Of a DNA stretch of 64,000 nt, positions 10,041 through 21,229 are shown in pieces. The notes under the pieces were generated by a model, which saw nothing but the letters and a program-made list of their open reading frames with translations, had not been told where the DNA came from and ran no database searches. The DNA lies in NCBI RefSeq assembly GCF_040869045.1, contig NC_090321.1, forward strand, positions 71,767,183 through 71,831,182, read 5' to 3'. The position numbers and the translations under genes were made by a program. Position 1 is the first letter of the stretch; each line of letters starts with the position of its first letter. This DNA comes from Eurosta solidaginis (taxonomy: Eukaryota; Arthropoda; Insecta; Diptera; Tephritidae).

Positions 10041-11283
10041 TTAGTTTTCTTCGGAAAATACATCCCCTTGTGTTGGTAGAAGACACAGCTTAGCTATTGG
10101 TCGAGTGAATTCTCCATTTGCGGTTTTCATCGTTACGACACGTACGTGACCATCTGTACCAGGATGGCAATGAATTATTCTTGCGAGGGTCCACTTTGTT
10201 GGAGGAGATGGTTCATTAAAAACAGCGACGACGTCCAGAAAACCCTTGACCCTCAGGTTCTGGAATTGCCCGCAATGGTTCGCCTACCAGAAAGTGGCCA
10301 GGCGTTAAAATCGATAAGTCGCTTGCATCCGTTGAAATGTCGCATAATGGACGGGAGTTAACACAAGCCTCCACCTCCGTTAAAAGCGTACTAAACTCCT
10401 CATAGCTTAAGAGAGTTTCCCGGAGGGAGCGTTTAAGAGGATATTTTATGCGTTTGATTCCAGTTTCCCAATATCCTCCCGTGTGAGGTGCGGACGGTGG
10501 ATTGAATCGCCACTCAATAGCAGAGTCTGCAAAAAACGATTGAAGTTCGGGGTCTTGCATGCACTCTTGATATTTTTCACGGAGTTCCCTTTCTGCACCA
10601 ACGAAATTCGTTCCGTTATCCGAAAACATTTCTTTGCAATAGCCTCTGCGGCTGATGAATCGTTTAAAGGCATTTAGAAATGACGAACTTGAAAGATCTC
10701 CAACAAATTCGAGGTGCATTGCACCTGTGCACATACATACAAATGAAGATATATAACCCTTTACGGATTTACCTCCTCTTCCATGAGTAAATTTGTATGC
10801 ATAAGGTCCAGCAAAGTCAACTGCTGTACGAGTGAAGCAACGAGCGTACGTTATGCGAGACGAGGGAAGATCACCCATTGATTGCGTTGCGAGTTTGCGA
10901 TTTAAAGAGGTACATTTGACACATTTTCGATAGATATTACGAATTAGGTTGCGAGCACCCACGACCCAATAGCGGCGTTGGAGGATTACTTGCTTTATGC
11001 GAGGGCCGGCATGTAGCGTATAGTGATGTATGTCGAAAACAACCAGTTTTGAAAGCGGAGAGTTTTTTGGCAGTACAACAGGATGTCTGACATCATTCGA
11101 ACATCTGCGGATTTTAACATCTGCGGATTCAACACGAAGAATTCCAAAGGAATCGAGAAACGGTTGTAAAAGTAGCAAGCTACTACGCAATGGAATCGCC
11201 CTTTTTTCCCTGCAACAACGTATTTCGTTAGACAAATAGAAGTTTTGTGTATATTTAATTAATCTTTGTTCTGATTCGAACAA
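10041..11283 (-). pseudogene. BEL integrase with C-terminal domain
   Basis: The main frame is 11283-10216. It has an H2C2 zinc region (HHYTLHAG, then CVKCTSLN) and a core with catalytic residues visible as TAVDFAGPY, FSDNGTNF and GGYWETGIKRIK (D, D, E). A C-terminal LTPGHFLVGEPL segment is typical of BEL integrases. Near 10235 a frameshift leads to the remaining C-terminal domain, ending at a stop at 10041-10043 after a VRVVTMKTANGEF-like segment. Integrase inserts the cDNA in the nucleus. All three catalytic residues are intact. The next 100 bases to the LTR are noncoding. Confidence 0.9.
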
Positions 11284-12767
11284 TTCCTGACAATTAGGAA
11301 TGCCAGTTTTTTGTTATTGATACCAAGCGAGCTAGCTCGGATATTGTATATAAATCTCAATACATAAGCGATAATTCTTCTTAATTTCGAATAAGATGAG
11401 TATTTTGTCATGACCGACCAGTGAACATCAGTAGCTGCAGTACAAGCCTTAACTTTTCGTAAGCCTCTCTCGGTTGTATGCATTATTTGAGCGGGTTGTT
11501 TCCAGAACTGTTCATCTACATGTAAGAAATCAGGTCCGAACCACCATAGCTGATGATGTAAAAGTTGAAGCGGAGATACGCCTCTAGACGCGCAGTCCGC
11601 AGGATCGCTTTCAGAGCGTATGTGGTTCCAGAACTCTGGGGGTAAGACATCGTGAATATAGGCGACGCGATTTGCGACGAATGTTTCCCATTTATTAGGG
11701 TGTGCTTGCAGCCACGCCAACGTAATTGTCGAATCTGTCCATGCTACCAGTGGACAACGAAACTCTTTCCAACTATGTGTAACAGCCTTGACCAATTTTG
11801 CGGCAAGATGTGCAGCGCACAACTCGAGACGAGGTAATGTTGTTGTTTTTAGCGGGGCAATCTTGGTCTTTGAAGAAATTAAGCCGATCGTGATATGACC
11901 ATCCTTATGTACGGTGCGAGCGTATATGACGGTGGCATAGGCGCGCTCAGAAGCGTCGGCGAAAACGTGCAACTCTGTAAACGATTGTTTTGTTCCGACT
12001 CCGACCCAACGGTTGACCTTAAGGTCAGATAGGAGTTGCAATTGCGTGCGATGATCAAGCCACATCTTGGCTATCGTATCTGGTACTGGGTCATCCCATC
12101 CAATATTGGATCGCCATATATCCTGAAATAACATTTTCGACCTAATCGTTGCGGGTGAAAGCAGACTCAATGGATCAAAAAGTTTGCTGGCATCGGCTAG
12201 AAATGCTCTCTTAGTTAAGACGCGGGCAGGTTCTCCTAGAGAAATAGAAAAGATAAAATAGTCTTCTTTCATATACCAAATTAGTCCCAGCGCATGTACA
12301 TTGTTGCCATCTACGGTGTAGTGTGATATGTTCTTGGATTCACTTGCGATAGTCTCATTTAATTCCGTACAATTTGACGCCCACTTCCTTAATTCGAACC
12401 CACCTTCTCGTAGAATATCGGACACATTTCGCTGCAATGCCTTGAGCTCCGACTTGCTAGACGCACCAGTGAGAAGGTCGTCCATGTAGAAATCCTTAAG
12501 GATTGCAGTGACTGATTTTTGACAAGTATTGGAAGATTGTATGGCGGTTTGTTGCATCGATTTGACAGCCAAATGCGAGGCGGACGCAACTCCATAAGTA
12601 ACGCGTAGCATGCGGTAGTTTGTAATAGGTAGAGATGTGTTAGAGCGCCAAACAATTCGATGTAAGTCAACGTGTTTATCCGAAACACAGACTTGTCGAT
12701 ACATTTTTGCAACGTCTGCAGTTACTGCGTATTTATGTATTCTAAAGCGCAAAAGAATTGAGTACAA
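11259..12767 (-). pseudogene. BEL reverse transcriptase and RNase H
   Basis: A 502-residue open frame. RT motif A is ADVAKMYRQVCV, the active box is FYMDDLLTG, and the Peptidase_A17-family region follows (KLFDPLSLLSPATI). RNase H residues appear in LHVFADASERAY, LELCAAHLAAKL and WTDSTITLAWLQ, with SDPADCASRG at the end as in BEL/Pao. The catalytic Asp residues are all present. It overlaps the integrase frame by about 25 bp in another frame, and breaks at 12767-12788 from the RT fingers. The domain would copy the element RNA into cDNA. Confidence 0.93.
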
Positions 12768-12787
12768 GTCTTCTTGTAATTGAGGAC

Positions 12788-13411
12788 CTACATAAAGCGC
12801 ATCGTTGAGGGATCTCCCCGTTGTGGTTTTAGCAGATGCGTTAACACAACTCGCAATTTTGTCGTGACGCTGGACTCTTTTACAACAGCATGGTGTGGCA
12901 TGTAATAGGCATCTTTGTTCGTTTCAGGCGCGACCTCCATATGACCCATTTCAAGCAATTCCTGCATGAATTCGTTATAGCGTGTCCACAGCTCCTGATC
13001 ACCGTCGAATCTGCGCTCCATTCGTAAGAGGCTTCGCACGGCAACATCTCTTGATTCACCTAACGGCACGTCGAACTTGAGCGGTAACTCCACTACAAAG
13101 CGTCCGTCCAAACTTCGAGTATGTGTAGATTCAAAATGCTCTTCGCAGTACCGTTCCTCGTGAGTTAGATATCTTGTTTGCGGTGCTTCTTCACACAATC
13201 TAGTTAATGCTCTGTCTAAATTTACATCACAGTGCAACGATTGTATATGGTTTGCAGGTGGAACAGATGTATCTACGTTTCCACACAGCGTCCAGCCGAA
13301 GACTGTCTTTTGTATTATTGGCGTACCAGGTGGGCCTTTACGCAGCTCAGTTAAAATGAGTCGATCCATGTAGTCCATGCCAACTAAGATATCTACACGA
13401 CCGGGTTCCAT
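12788..13411 (-). pseudogene. BEL protease end and RT fingers
   Basis: The frame begins at the end of the protease (DILVGMDYMDRLI), passes through the conserved PIIQKTVFGWTLCG segment, and enters the RT N-terminus (YYMPHHAVVKESS, TKLRVV). It overlaps the upstream protease frame by 19 bp and stops at the frame break before 12767. The sequence PGTPIIQKT...GWTLCG is a BEL/Pao hallmark. Confidence 0.88.
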
Positions 13412-13875
13412 ATAGTGAGGGTCAGCTTACAACGACCACCCTGAGAAGCGCCAATTCCGGTTACACATATGGACGAAGATTTGCGGGTTAAACCTAGTCG
13501 TTGTACGCATGCCTCAGTTACGAATGTAGCGTGAGAACCTGAATCGAATAATAAGCGAGCACTCTGCCATCGATCAGCAGAATCACGTACCTTTACTAGG
13601 GCGGTTGATAACAACACAGCTTTATGTGTTGTAGGCATTGGTTTGACCTTGGAATTAAGGCAAGCGGAAGCGGATATAACTGCGGTTTGCGGGGGAGAAC
13701 TAGCGGCGGGTAGCGTAACTGCAGCGGTGCGTGGTGAGTCGACGACGTGAGAAGAGGTAGATGCTTCTGGCGAATTGTGAAGCAATGTTTGGTGTCGCTG
13801 CCGACATATTCGGCAGGAAGACGCGCTATTGCAGCGGTCCTTAAAATGTCCAGTACACTTAAACAGTTCAAGCAA
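13393..13875 (-). pseudogene. BEL zinc finger tail and protease
   Basis: The frame opens in the nucleocapsid (CTGHFKDRCNSASSCRICRQRHQTLLH). A Ser/Thr/Pro-rich linker follows, and then the aspartic protease with active site LLFDSGSHATFVTE and LGLTRKSS, GIGASQGG. D-S-G is intact. The upstream gag zinc knuckle lies in a different frame, so a frameshift sits near 13875. The protease processes the polyprotein in the particle. Confidence 0.88.
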
Positions 13876-14927
13876 GCCTTGGACTCTTTGGCGAATTTTG
13901 ATCTAGCATTTGAATCTAGGCTACGGAATTTTTCACAAGAATAGATTTTGTGACCTGCCTTGCAGTATGTACAACGCATTTGATGTGCGGTGGCATGAAA
14001 AGATTTAGCTGATTTACCGACTGGTTTTTGTATGTTCGGTTTTCCTGTCAATAATTGGGTTGCCGGCGTTGATATCATCGCTAACGAGCGACATCTTATT
14101 TCCAGAAACGCTGAAAGACTCGAAGGTAGGAGGATCGTCGCTAGTGAGCGAGAGCTCCCACTGTTTGCGAGTTTCAAAGGCAAGTTTGTGTACAATTTCA
14201 TGGACTAGCCAATCATCCCAAAAATCTACTGGTCACCCTAAAGCTTTAAGTTCCCTTATGTGTTGTTGAAACGCATTCAATACGCTCTTAATAGAGTCCG
14301 CAGTGTCGCTTGTCGCCTTACGTATATCTGCGATGACTCGAAGGTGCGCTTCTACAATAACTCGCATTAATTTATATCGCGACTTTAGTAGATTCCATGC
14401 CTCTGAATAGTTGGCATCGCAAATTTTGAAACCGCTGATAATGCTAAGAGCATCACCCTTTAAACAGCTACGTAAATAGTGTAGCTTCTGACCACCTGAC
14501 AACGAAGTATTAGAATCTACGAGAGTACAAAAGGCGTCGTAGAAAGGGACTCACTGAGTGGAATCACCCGCGAAGGTTGGTAGTTCCATTTTAGGAAGTT
14601 TAATGGATGCAGAAACAGTAGCATGCGGGTTTGGGGGATTAGCAACTGATTCCTACATTTCTGTACGCGCTTGAAATTTGCTAATGCTGTAGCGTACCAG
14701 GTCTCGGCCTGGATGCGCGCGTTCTGCCCGACCTCGATGTTATCAGCACCACAAGAAATCTCGACCTCATCTTGGGCTGTATTAAATCTTACCCACTGCT
14801 CACTTAATAACTGCAGATAGCTTTCCACATTATCCAAATCTAAAATAAATGCTTCGTCCTTGCTTTTGGTCATGTACCTTTTGATAGAATTTAGTGCGGA
14901 GTCGCGTGTTTTGACAAACGCTAACAT
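13876..14927 (-). pseudogene. BEL gag
   Basis: Starts at ATG 14925-14927. The first block, to about 14517, matches the BEL gag N-terminus (KDEAFILDLDNVESYLQLL). The second (14502-14233) has the DUF1759-type run KLHYLRSCLKGDALSIISGF and AWNLLKSRYK. The third (within 14201-13876) has a zinc knuckle, CTYCKAGHKIYSCEKF, followed by SKACLNCL. Frames alternate at about 14510, 14215 and 13875. Gag forms the particle and binds RNA. Confidence 0.87.
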
Positions 14928-15216
14928 TTTTTTGTGTAGAATAAATTTTCAAATTGAAATTAAATGGGTTTTGCAGGGAGTAAATTAACAACGCAGCTTC
15001 TTTAAGTTTAATTGATTTTGCGGTGGGTTAATATAATATAACGCAGATATTTATTATAAAGTTTATTTATAATATGTATTATGTATTAATAAGCAATGAT
15101 GTTTTAATTGTCGTATGTATGTATTTGGTCAGGGACCATGCGGAAATTTTAACACCAGAAATTTTGGGGTTATACTTGCGGTTTCGATGTATGTATGTTG
15201 TATGCGTGTGGAGCGA
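14928..15216 (-). other. BEL leader between gag and PBS
   Basis: The AT-rich untranslated leader of the minus-strand element. No coding signal. Confidence 0.6.
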
Positions 15217-15234
15217 TACGGCTCCGGAGGACCA
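15217..15234 (-). other. Putative BEL primer-binding site
   Basis: Minus-strand TGGTCCTCCGGAGCCG starts 5 nt inside the 5' LTR. TGG matches a tRNA CCA end, and the rest resembles the 3' end of tRNA-Tyr (…CGGCTCGAAGGACCA) with mismatches. The primer identity is uncertain. Confidence 0.4.
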
Positions 15235-15239
15235 GAAAA

Positions 15240-15673
15240 TGGTGCGGCGGATTTTGTTCGATATGGACTGTATGCGCAAATGGTAGCACCTGTTGTTGTT
15301 GCGGTTGCTTCGAGTTTCCAAATAATAAGCGTTCAGGTTTTTGGTAACTTAGTTTTAATTCTTCAAAGTAAAACCTCTAATTAATAATCACTACGTTATA
15401 GAAAGTATTATTTGGTGACTCTGGCAGTCGTATATGCACAAAAATGCATGTAATTTCACAAATTATAATTATTTAGGCAGCGCCGATGTTAACGAGATGA
15501 AAGCACGAAAAAAGTCATTTTGCTAGTTGTTATTAACTAACTATTGGAAGTTACGAACGATAGAATGAGAGAATGCAACTGTGTAGACTTGCATGTTAAC
15601 CCTTATGTTATCATATTTGCATAAGCTCAACATGTTTAGGTACTCAACACAATATGTTTAAATGAACTCAACA
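15240..15673 (-). repeat. BEL 5' LTR
   Basis: 434 bp, the partner of 9476-9916. On minus it begins TGTTGAG and ends CACCA. A promoter and polyadenylation signal must lie within; I could not place them with confidence. Confidence 0.92.
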
Positions 15674-15678
15674 CTATG
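15674..15678. other. BEL target-site duplication, right
   Basis: CTATG, equal to 9471-9475. Confidence 0.85.
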
Positions 15679-15940
15679 AGTGATTAGCACATAAATAGAA
15701 AATACCTACGAGTGCCCCGTAACACATATGTCTCATACATATATGACATTGATGAGTATAAACTGATCTCATAGTCGCTTTACCTCAGTAGCACGTTGAT
15801 TTCGTGTGTAATACACTTGCCGCCTTTCAGTGAGTTTTACAGCTCCGGCTCACGCTCAATTCTTACGGGAATGCTCTGGATCATTGAGAGACTTCAGAAG
15901 CAGATGTCGTGAAATTTTCGCACACGTGAAATGTGACAGC

Positions 15941-16165
15941 TACTTTATAGTGGACGCATAGTCGTACATTACCACTAAAGGTGAACACCAATTGCTAGTA
16001 TTAATTTTTGTAATTATGCCCTTTCGTTCCAAATTATCCAGTTCACGTTCTACTTTTTCACGTATGGCAAAAGGCACTGGCCCTTGCTTTAAGAACACTG
16101 GCTTTGCACCCTGCCGTAATTTTAAACTACAAACCAAATCTGGAATGCATCCAACACGGTCTTCG
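15941..16165 (-). pseudogene. Gypsy RT N-terminal fragment
   Basis: The minus frame encodes CSLKLRQGAKPVFLKQ, VPFAIREKVERELDNLE and NTSNWCSPLVV, the RT fingers of a Ty3/gypsy pol, ending in YDYAS. The family continues into motif A, but nothing follows here because the copy is cut at about 15941. On its 5' side it abuts a copia gag at about 16166, so the two halves come from different retroelement superfamilies. Confidence 0.8.
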
Positions 16166-16399
16166 AAATTTTCTTATATACTCCAACTGTTTATTGGAAA
16201 TTGCACTGTATATGTAATTCGTTGCTTGTATGCCTTTTTGCTCCCACTCCTCATCTTTGTCAGAAGCCGTTTTCTCCCTCATAGCTACATCCCTGCATTT
16301 CTTAAATTGCATAAACTTTAGCACTCGCAGCCTCCAATTGCTGTAGTCTGTGCCATCAAATATTGGTATTACTTTGTCGCTATTTTTAACTGCCGCCAT
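16166..16399 (-). pseudogene. Copia gag N-terminal fragment
   Basis: Starts MAAVKNSDKVIPIFDGTDYS and continues with NWRLRVLKFM and NKQLEYIRKF, the DUF4219/Retrotran_gag_2 start of Ty1/copia Gag. It then runs straight into gypsy RT sequence in another frame. The ATG at 16397-16399 is the natural gag start. The rest of the copia element is absent. Confidence 0.8.
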
Positions 16400-16850
16400 T
16401 TTGTTACTGCAACACGTTTTTACAGAACCTTCACGCTAGATTCTTTTTCGAGTATTTATTTGAACTTTTATATTTATATTATGTTCCTCACCAAACCTTT
16501 AAGCCAGCTACGATGTTAGATAATCCAATAGAACAAACGCCGGTTGCTTCAGTATAACAAAATGTAATTTTATTTAATTTAACGTTGCAGTGTATTAACA
16601 CATATGTATATTTCAAGAAGTAAGAAAAGCAAGAGTGATCATAGAAAACAATCGAAACTAATCGTTTTAGGTTCTTCTTAGCTTAGTGCGTTGCCATATC
16701 AATGGAATATAAAAGTACCATTTTTCAACAATATCGATATGAAAAAAAAAAATGTATATATGTAAGAATAATGATAGTAGGAAAAAAAGGGCTGCCAACT
16801 ATTAGTAAATACATAACACACGGATAAAGGATATGGGTACTGTTTACACC
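16400..16850. other. No gene seen; AT-rich flank of retroelement fragments
   Basis: May include leader or LTR remains. The ATATCGATATGAAAAAAA stretch near 16728 also occurs near 9345, suggesting a shared older repeat. Confidence 0.35.
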
Positions 16851-17220
16851 ATATAGCATTCCCACTTTCTGTTCGTATTTCCGCTCTTACATCTGTTCTA
16901 AACGGAAAATTTGTATCAATATTTGAGTGTAATTCTTCAATTCTCTGTTTTATCAAATTTCTGTACTGCTCAAGGTTTTTTCCTTGACATCTTTGTTCCT
17001 TCCAAAGAAAATATTTATTAGTTTTATTGAAACATTTATCGGTTACTTGCTCTGAACCGTTTTCACTCTTTAATGAATAATTATCATTCATATAATTATT
17101 GGCTTCCCCTTTTGAGCCTTTCTCCCTCTTTAATGAGTCGTTATCCTTTAAATAATTAATGGCTGCCCGTTTTGGGCCTTTTTCACTCCCTGAAGTGCAA
17201 TCATATCTATCAACTTTCAC
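16851..17220 (-). pseudogene. Gypsy pol fragment before RT
   Basis: The frame has a repeated charged stretch (SLKREKGSKGE, SLKSENGSE) and then RIEELHSNIDTNFPFRTDVRAEIRTE followed by IWCKQYPYPLS, which is the start of RT in the gypsy/17.6 group. The RT is cut off at about 16850, after which the frame runs into unrelated AT-rich sequence. It is the protease-RT linker of a third gypsy-type element, also on minus. Confidence 0.7.
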
Positions 17221-17451
17221 TTCAAGATTTCCAGATGTTGTAAGTTTGTGAAATATATTATTGCCTTGCAGACAAAAAACACGTCTTGCTGGTTATACGA
17301 ACGATGTTAGAGAGAGCGATTTTAATAAAGATAACTTTTGCATATCGGTATACATTACATGGTATAATTATCAAATACAATGTTAATTCACAATACCCTC
17401 ACTCAAAAGTTACATTTAAACTTGAAATAATAGTAATAGAAATATAGAAAA

Positions 17452-18060
17452 TGTTATGGTAACGCATCTTTGGTGGAAGCAGTAAGGAAGGCGGTCGGCA
17501 TGATGTGGTGGTGCACAGTGGCTAGTCATTGTCGGCTGGGGCGGGTCCTTGCCAACCTTACTGTTCTGCGCCATAAACAGAAAAAAGTTCCTATCATGCC
17601 TATCAAAACTGAAAGCTGTCAAAATCAAAAAACCCTGACAGAAGCGCAGAGACCGACTCAAAACGCTTATAAGTTCAAACTAAAACGACATCCGGTCGAA
17701 CCGGATGCCACGGACAGACATTCAACAATTTAAAATTCAAAAAGAAATAACCGCAAAAAAAATACCGAACCGGACATGACCGGTTACTAATCGCTGAAAA
17801 TCAAACTCAAAAATAAAACGCTGAAAATTTAAAAGAAAACAAACAAAAAGAGAAATGGGCCGAATATAACTTGGGGGCGCCGCGGGTGTTGTTGCGACGC
17901 CCGGTGCATATCCCACCCTCAAATCCATGGCCACCGACGCACCTAGTTTTCGGTGGCCCCTTACCTGTAAACCCTACGTGCCTTCTAAAAGAAAAAGAAC
18001 GCCAGCATTCCCATTACTACAAGGTTTTTATTGACAATTCATTATATGACCAAAAGAAAA
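17452..18060. repeat. Unclassified repeat family, copy 1
   Basis: Begins TATGGTAACGCATC and includes GGCTGGGGCGGG, TAAACAGAAAAAA, GCAGAGACCGACTCAAAACGC, and a hairpin ATCCGGTCGAACCGGAT. A distal part holds GGCGCCGCGGGTG and CGACGCCCGGTGC. The same order recurs at 37131-37790, and the proximal part at 27538-27740. No protein is recognisable. It may be a LINE untranslated region or a non-autonomous element. Confidence 0.75.
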
Positions 18061-19024
18061 CTGAATTAATATTAGGCAAAATTCGAGAGATTACGGCTAA
18101 CTAATGTTAAATCTTCCAAAATCACGATCAAAAGAGACGTAGGCTTGCTTATCATCGAAAGTGAATTTGGTTTTGATTGTTAATGAGGGTAATAGAAGAA
18201 AACTGAGTCTGTTTAGATGTTGATTTTGTAAGGTAATATTCCTTGCAAACGTTCTGACATAAAACCTAGATACATAAATTCAAAGAATTAGGTACTCAGA
18301 CGTTGCATACATCAATTTCACATTTCAGGTTGATAGAGCGAGAGCTGGAGTCATCTTGATACAACTGTGATCATGTTAGTTTGAAACCTTGTTTTTAAAA
18401 TAATAGTCTGAAAACAGTTGACTTGAAGTCGAAACACCGGATCCTGTCGCTTCGATCGCAGCCCGATTGGTCTACATTGGTCAACTTCAAAATCAACTCA
18501 ATTCTTCCTTTGGTTCCCTTTTCCTTTGAACTTGGTGTAAAAGCGTTTAAAGGTTACTGCTAATGTGATTTGGGAAGTTTGTTGCTAACTGGTTGGAGCA
18601 AAAAAAAACTTTCTAGAACATTGATCAAAGTTGCATCAATTGGCCGACTACTCATAATTTCCTCACCTACTATACAAATTTACTTATCACTATTACATTG
18701 TATGTCTGTGTTGCTATTGTTCTGCACCGCACTGTAGGTTCTTGCGACCTTTGCACTTATCTAGGCCCTGGCCGAAATACCTACTCCGTAAAAAAAAATT
18801 ATTGGTTGCTAGGTTAGAGGAAGGCCCTAGATGTAACCAGTAAGAAAGGGAGGGGTACCTAAAAAAATTGTGGTATTTTATTTTAGTTTGTTTTGCGGTA
18901 GTTTATTTTATTTTTATTCTGTTTTATTTGAGTTTTATTTCTTTTCTTTATTTTATTTATGTTAGGTTATTTCCTTTAGTCTATTTTACTTCAATTACTT
19001 TGTTTTAGGTTAGGTAACTTTATC
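18061..19024. other. No gene seen; AT-rich spacer
   Basis: Frequent T-rich runs and some TTAGGTTAGG near 18960-19015. No coding signal. Confidence 0.4.
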
Positions 19025-19027
19025 CTG

Positions 19028-19860
19028 GGGTCCTACTCTGTATTGCGATGCGAAAGGCAGTGCGATGCGAAAATAAATTGCGATGCGAAAGGTAATTGGA
19101 ACTCTGTAGCGCTATCGCATCGGTAACAATGTCGCTTTTTTATTTTTCGCTAATTTTTTGCTTGAGTATGCATCACTGACCAAACTCAAAGAAAGAGAAC
19201 AAAAGAAACAAGGCGATTACAATTTCGGCAAACGATTAATTTTTGTTGAACAAATTAAAAAAGGATTCTGTAGCATTATGGAACGATTTAAATGAAGAAA
19301 GGATTGATTTAAATGAAGAAATCCTCCCAGTTCAGAAATTGAACTGGAAGAAGTGAACGTGATAAATACAGAAAACGTGGAAAATCATAGAATGGGAAAT
19401 ATTGCTAGTTGTATCAGAGAACAAATAAAAAATGACATGATTTCAAATAGAAATGCTTTATAAAAAAGTGGTTTCGATTTAATTGTTATTTATTTATGTA
19501 TTTTAAGTCCATTAGGATTACAAATTGTTGCTTTTGTGTTTGTTTTGTTTTTTGAGTTGTCCTATATATTTTTAAATGAATATAAAGATATCAATTTATA
19601 AAATCATCAATTAATACTTACCTACATATTTGAACAATGCGAATGCCTATTACTTGTAGCAAGAAAAATGCGAAAATGAATGCTGTTTGACATTCGCTTT
19701 CGCTTTACAGAGTGCCGGCAATGCGAAAAGGTAGAAAAATTGCGAATGGGCAAAATGTGAATGCGAAAGTCAAAATATACATGCGAATGTCAAGATACAG
19801 AGTACCAATTTTGCGATTTCGCGTATTTTTTCTTTCGCATCGCAATACAGAGTAGGCCCC
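19028..19860. mobile_element. PIF/Harbinger-like DNA element
   Basis: An 833-bp element with 29-bp terminal inverted repeats (19028-19056 and 19832-19860) that differ at one base; the core is CCTACTCTGTATTGCGATGC. The flanks carry CTG on both sides (19025-19027, 19861-19863), a 3-bp target duplication as in PIF/Harbinger. Subterminal GATGCGAAA/TTCGCAT repeats are dense. The interior keeps only a transposase-tail-like frame (19319-19450), so it is a non-autonomous deletion derivative. Superfamily is inferred from duplication length and GGG start. Confidence 0.75.
19319..19450 (+). pseudogene. Possible Harbinger transposase C-terminal relic
   Basis: A short open stretch without ATG, rich in Glu/Asn and ending in MGNIASCIREQIKNDMIFK before TAG. 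Harbinger nucleases often end in an acidic region followed by a basic-hydrophobic I[RK]..I helix. It lies inside the 29-bp inverted termini. Similarity is by style only, and the catalytic domain is absent. Confidence 0.35.
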
Positions 19861-19863
19861 CTG

Positions 19864-20280
19864 ATTTAATATTAATTTTTGTTTGATTTTACCATTACTT
19901 TCATTTGAACATATTTCCCCCCTCCTTTTTCCCTTTTCCCAGCTATAAACATTTCCTTCTCAATAATTTATATTTTCATCCAAAAAAAGCTTTTATGTTA
20001 ACTTAGCAAAATTTCGCAACGGTAAGAACCTGTATGCACCTATAAATTCATTCTTCTCTAGAGTACCAATTCATCCGTGATTTAGACTAATAGCTATGTA
20101 TGCTTATCTAGGTAGTAGGCAGTGCGTCAATCGCGTAGACCTACTTATGCGGTTTTCTAGATAACTTAATAACCAAGTTAACGTTTATAACGCACATAAT
20201 GTATAGTTTGAAAATAAATTCTTTTTTTTTTGCAATTTTCTTTTAGTGTATTCCTAGTAAATATATATTCAATTAAAACT
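19864..20280. other. No gene seen
   Basis: AT-rich spacer between the Harbinger-like element and the 66-bp tandem repeat. Confidence 0.4.
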
Positions 20281-20535
20281 TAAACTTTTAAATTTGTGGT
20301 AAATCATACTCCTTGAAGAAATTGTTTTACCTGTTCAGGTAAAACGTAAACTTTTAAATTTATAGTAAATCCTACTCTTTAACGAAATCGTTTTACATAT
20401 TCAAGTAAAACGTAAACTTTTAAATTTATTGTAAATCCTACTCATTAACGAAATCGTTTTACATATTCAGGTAAAACGTAAACTTTTAAATTTATAGTAA
20501 ATCATACTCATTAACGAAATCCTTTTGCATTTAAC
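20281..20535. repeat. 66-bp tandem repeat, about four copies
   Basis: The landmark TAAACTTTTAAATTT recurs at 20281, 20347, 20413 and 20479, exactly 66 bp apart. Copies share CATACTC/CCTACTC and GTTTTAC…GTAAAAC, the latter a small inverted pair. Confidence 0.93.
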
Positions 20536-20840
20536 AGTCAGCGCTGGTATTGTTTTTTTTTTCTTGCTTCTAAATTAATTAAACTTCTTTAACTTAACTT
20601 TACGTTACGTCTACATTTTTAACTTTGCATCAAGTGGATGCTGCTTGCTCTCTTTAACTTAGGTATATGTATGTATGTATTACGTGTTAAGATTTTATAC
20701 TAGGATTGTAGCCTTAAATTTGAATATGTTTGTATATTAATACTATACGTTGTTGCAGAGTCAAAAAATGAAAGAACAAGGTTGAGAGTACAAATACGTA
20801 TATTTAGTCAGTATCGGAACGAACTCACCGCTTTAACCGC
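20536..20840. other. No gene seen
   Basis: AT-rich, with a TATGTATGTATGTAT run near 20663-20680. Confidence 0.4.
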
Positions 20841-20904
20841 AGATATTCGTGGTCGTAATCGGTATGGCCGCAGGCCTATGCTCGCGGCCTTGCGGTTGTT
20901 GTTG

Positions 20905-21160
20905 TAGCTGGTATTGTTACGCTGGGATTGTTGTAGTCGGTATGGTTGCGGCTAGTATTGTTGTAGCCGGTGTGATCGTAGCTTATATGGTTGCGGCTAG
21001 TATTGTTGTAGCCGGTATGGTCGTAGCTGATATGATTGCGGCTAGTATTGTTGTAGCCGGTATGGTCGTAGCTGATAGGGTTGCGGCTAGTATTGTTGTA
21101 GCCGGTATGGTCGTAGCTGATATGGTTGCGGCTAGTATTGTTGTCGGTGGTACCGCCTGT
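20905..21160. repeat. 45-bp minisatellite, open in both directions
   Basis: The unit landmark TATTGTTGTAGCC recurs at 20956, 21001, 21046, 21091 and ends near 21136, 45 bp apart. Because 45 is a multiple of three, both strands stay open for about 100 codons (plus: SIVVAGMVVAD; minus: YNNTSRNHISYDHTG). I regard both frames as by-products; no promoter or domain is seen. Confidence 0.9.
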
Positions 21161-21229
21161 TGTTGCTGTTAACATTAGTGGCCGTAGGCCTATGTTCAGC
21201 GGCCCTGCTACGTGCGTTGCAGCTGGTGG

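Larger units (their letters stand above)
9476..15673 (-). mobile_element. Complete BEL/Pao LTR retrotransposon
   Basis: A 6198-bp minus-strand element with 441- and 434-bp LTRs that are nearly identical apart from small indels, 5'-TGTTGAG...CACCA-3' termini and CTATG target duplications. Domain order on minus is gag (zinc knuckle), protease, RT with YMDD, RNase H, integrase, with no env. Both LTRs and all domains are present, so the insertion is probably recent, but coding is spread over several frames with at least five breaks. These could be decay or single-base assembly errors. It split an older sequence now at 9060-9475 and 15674 onward. Confidence 0.93.
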
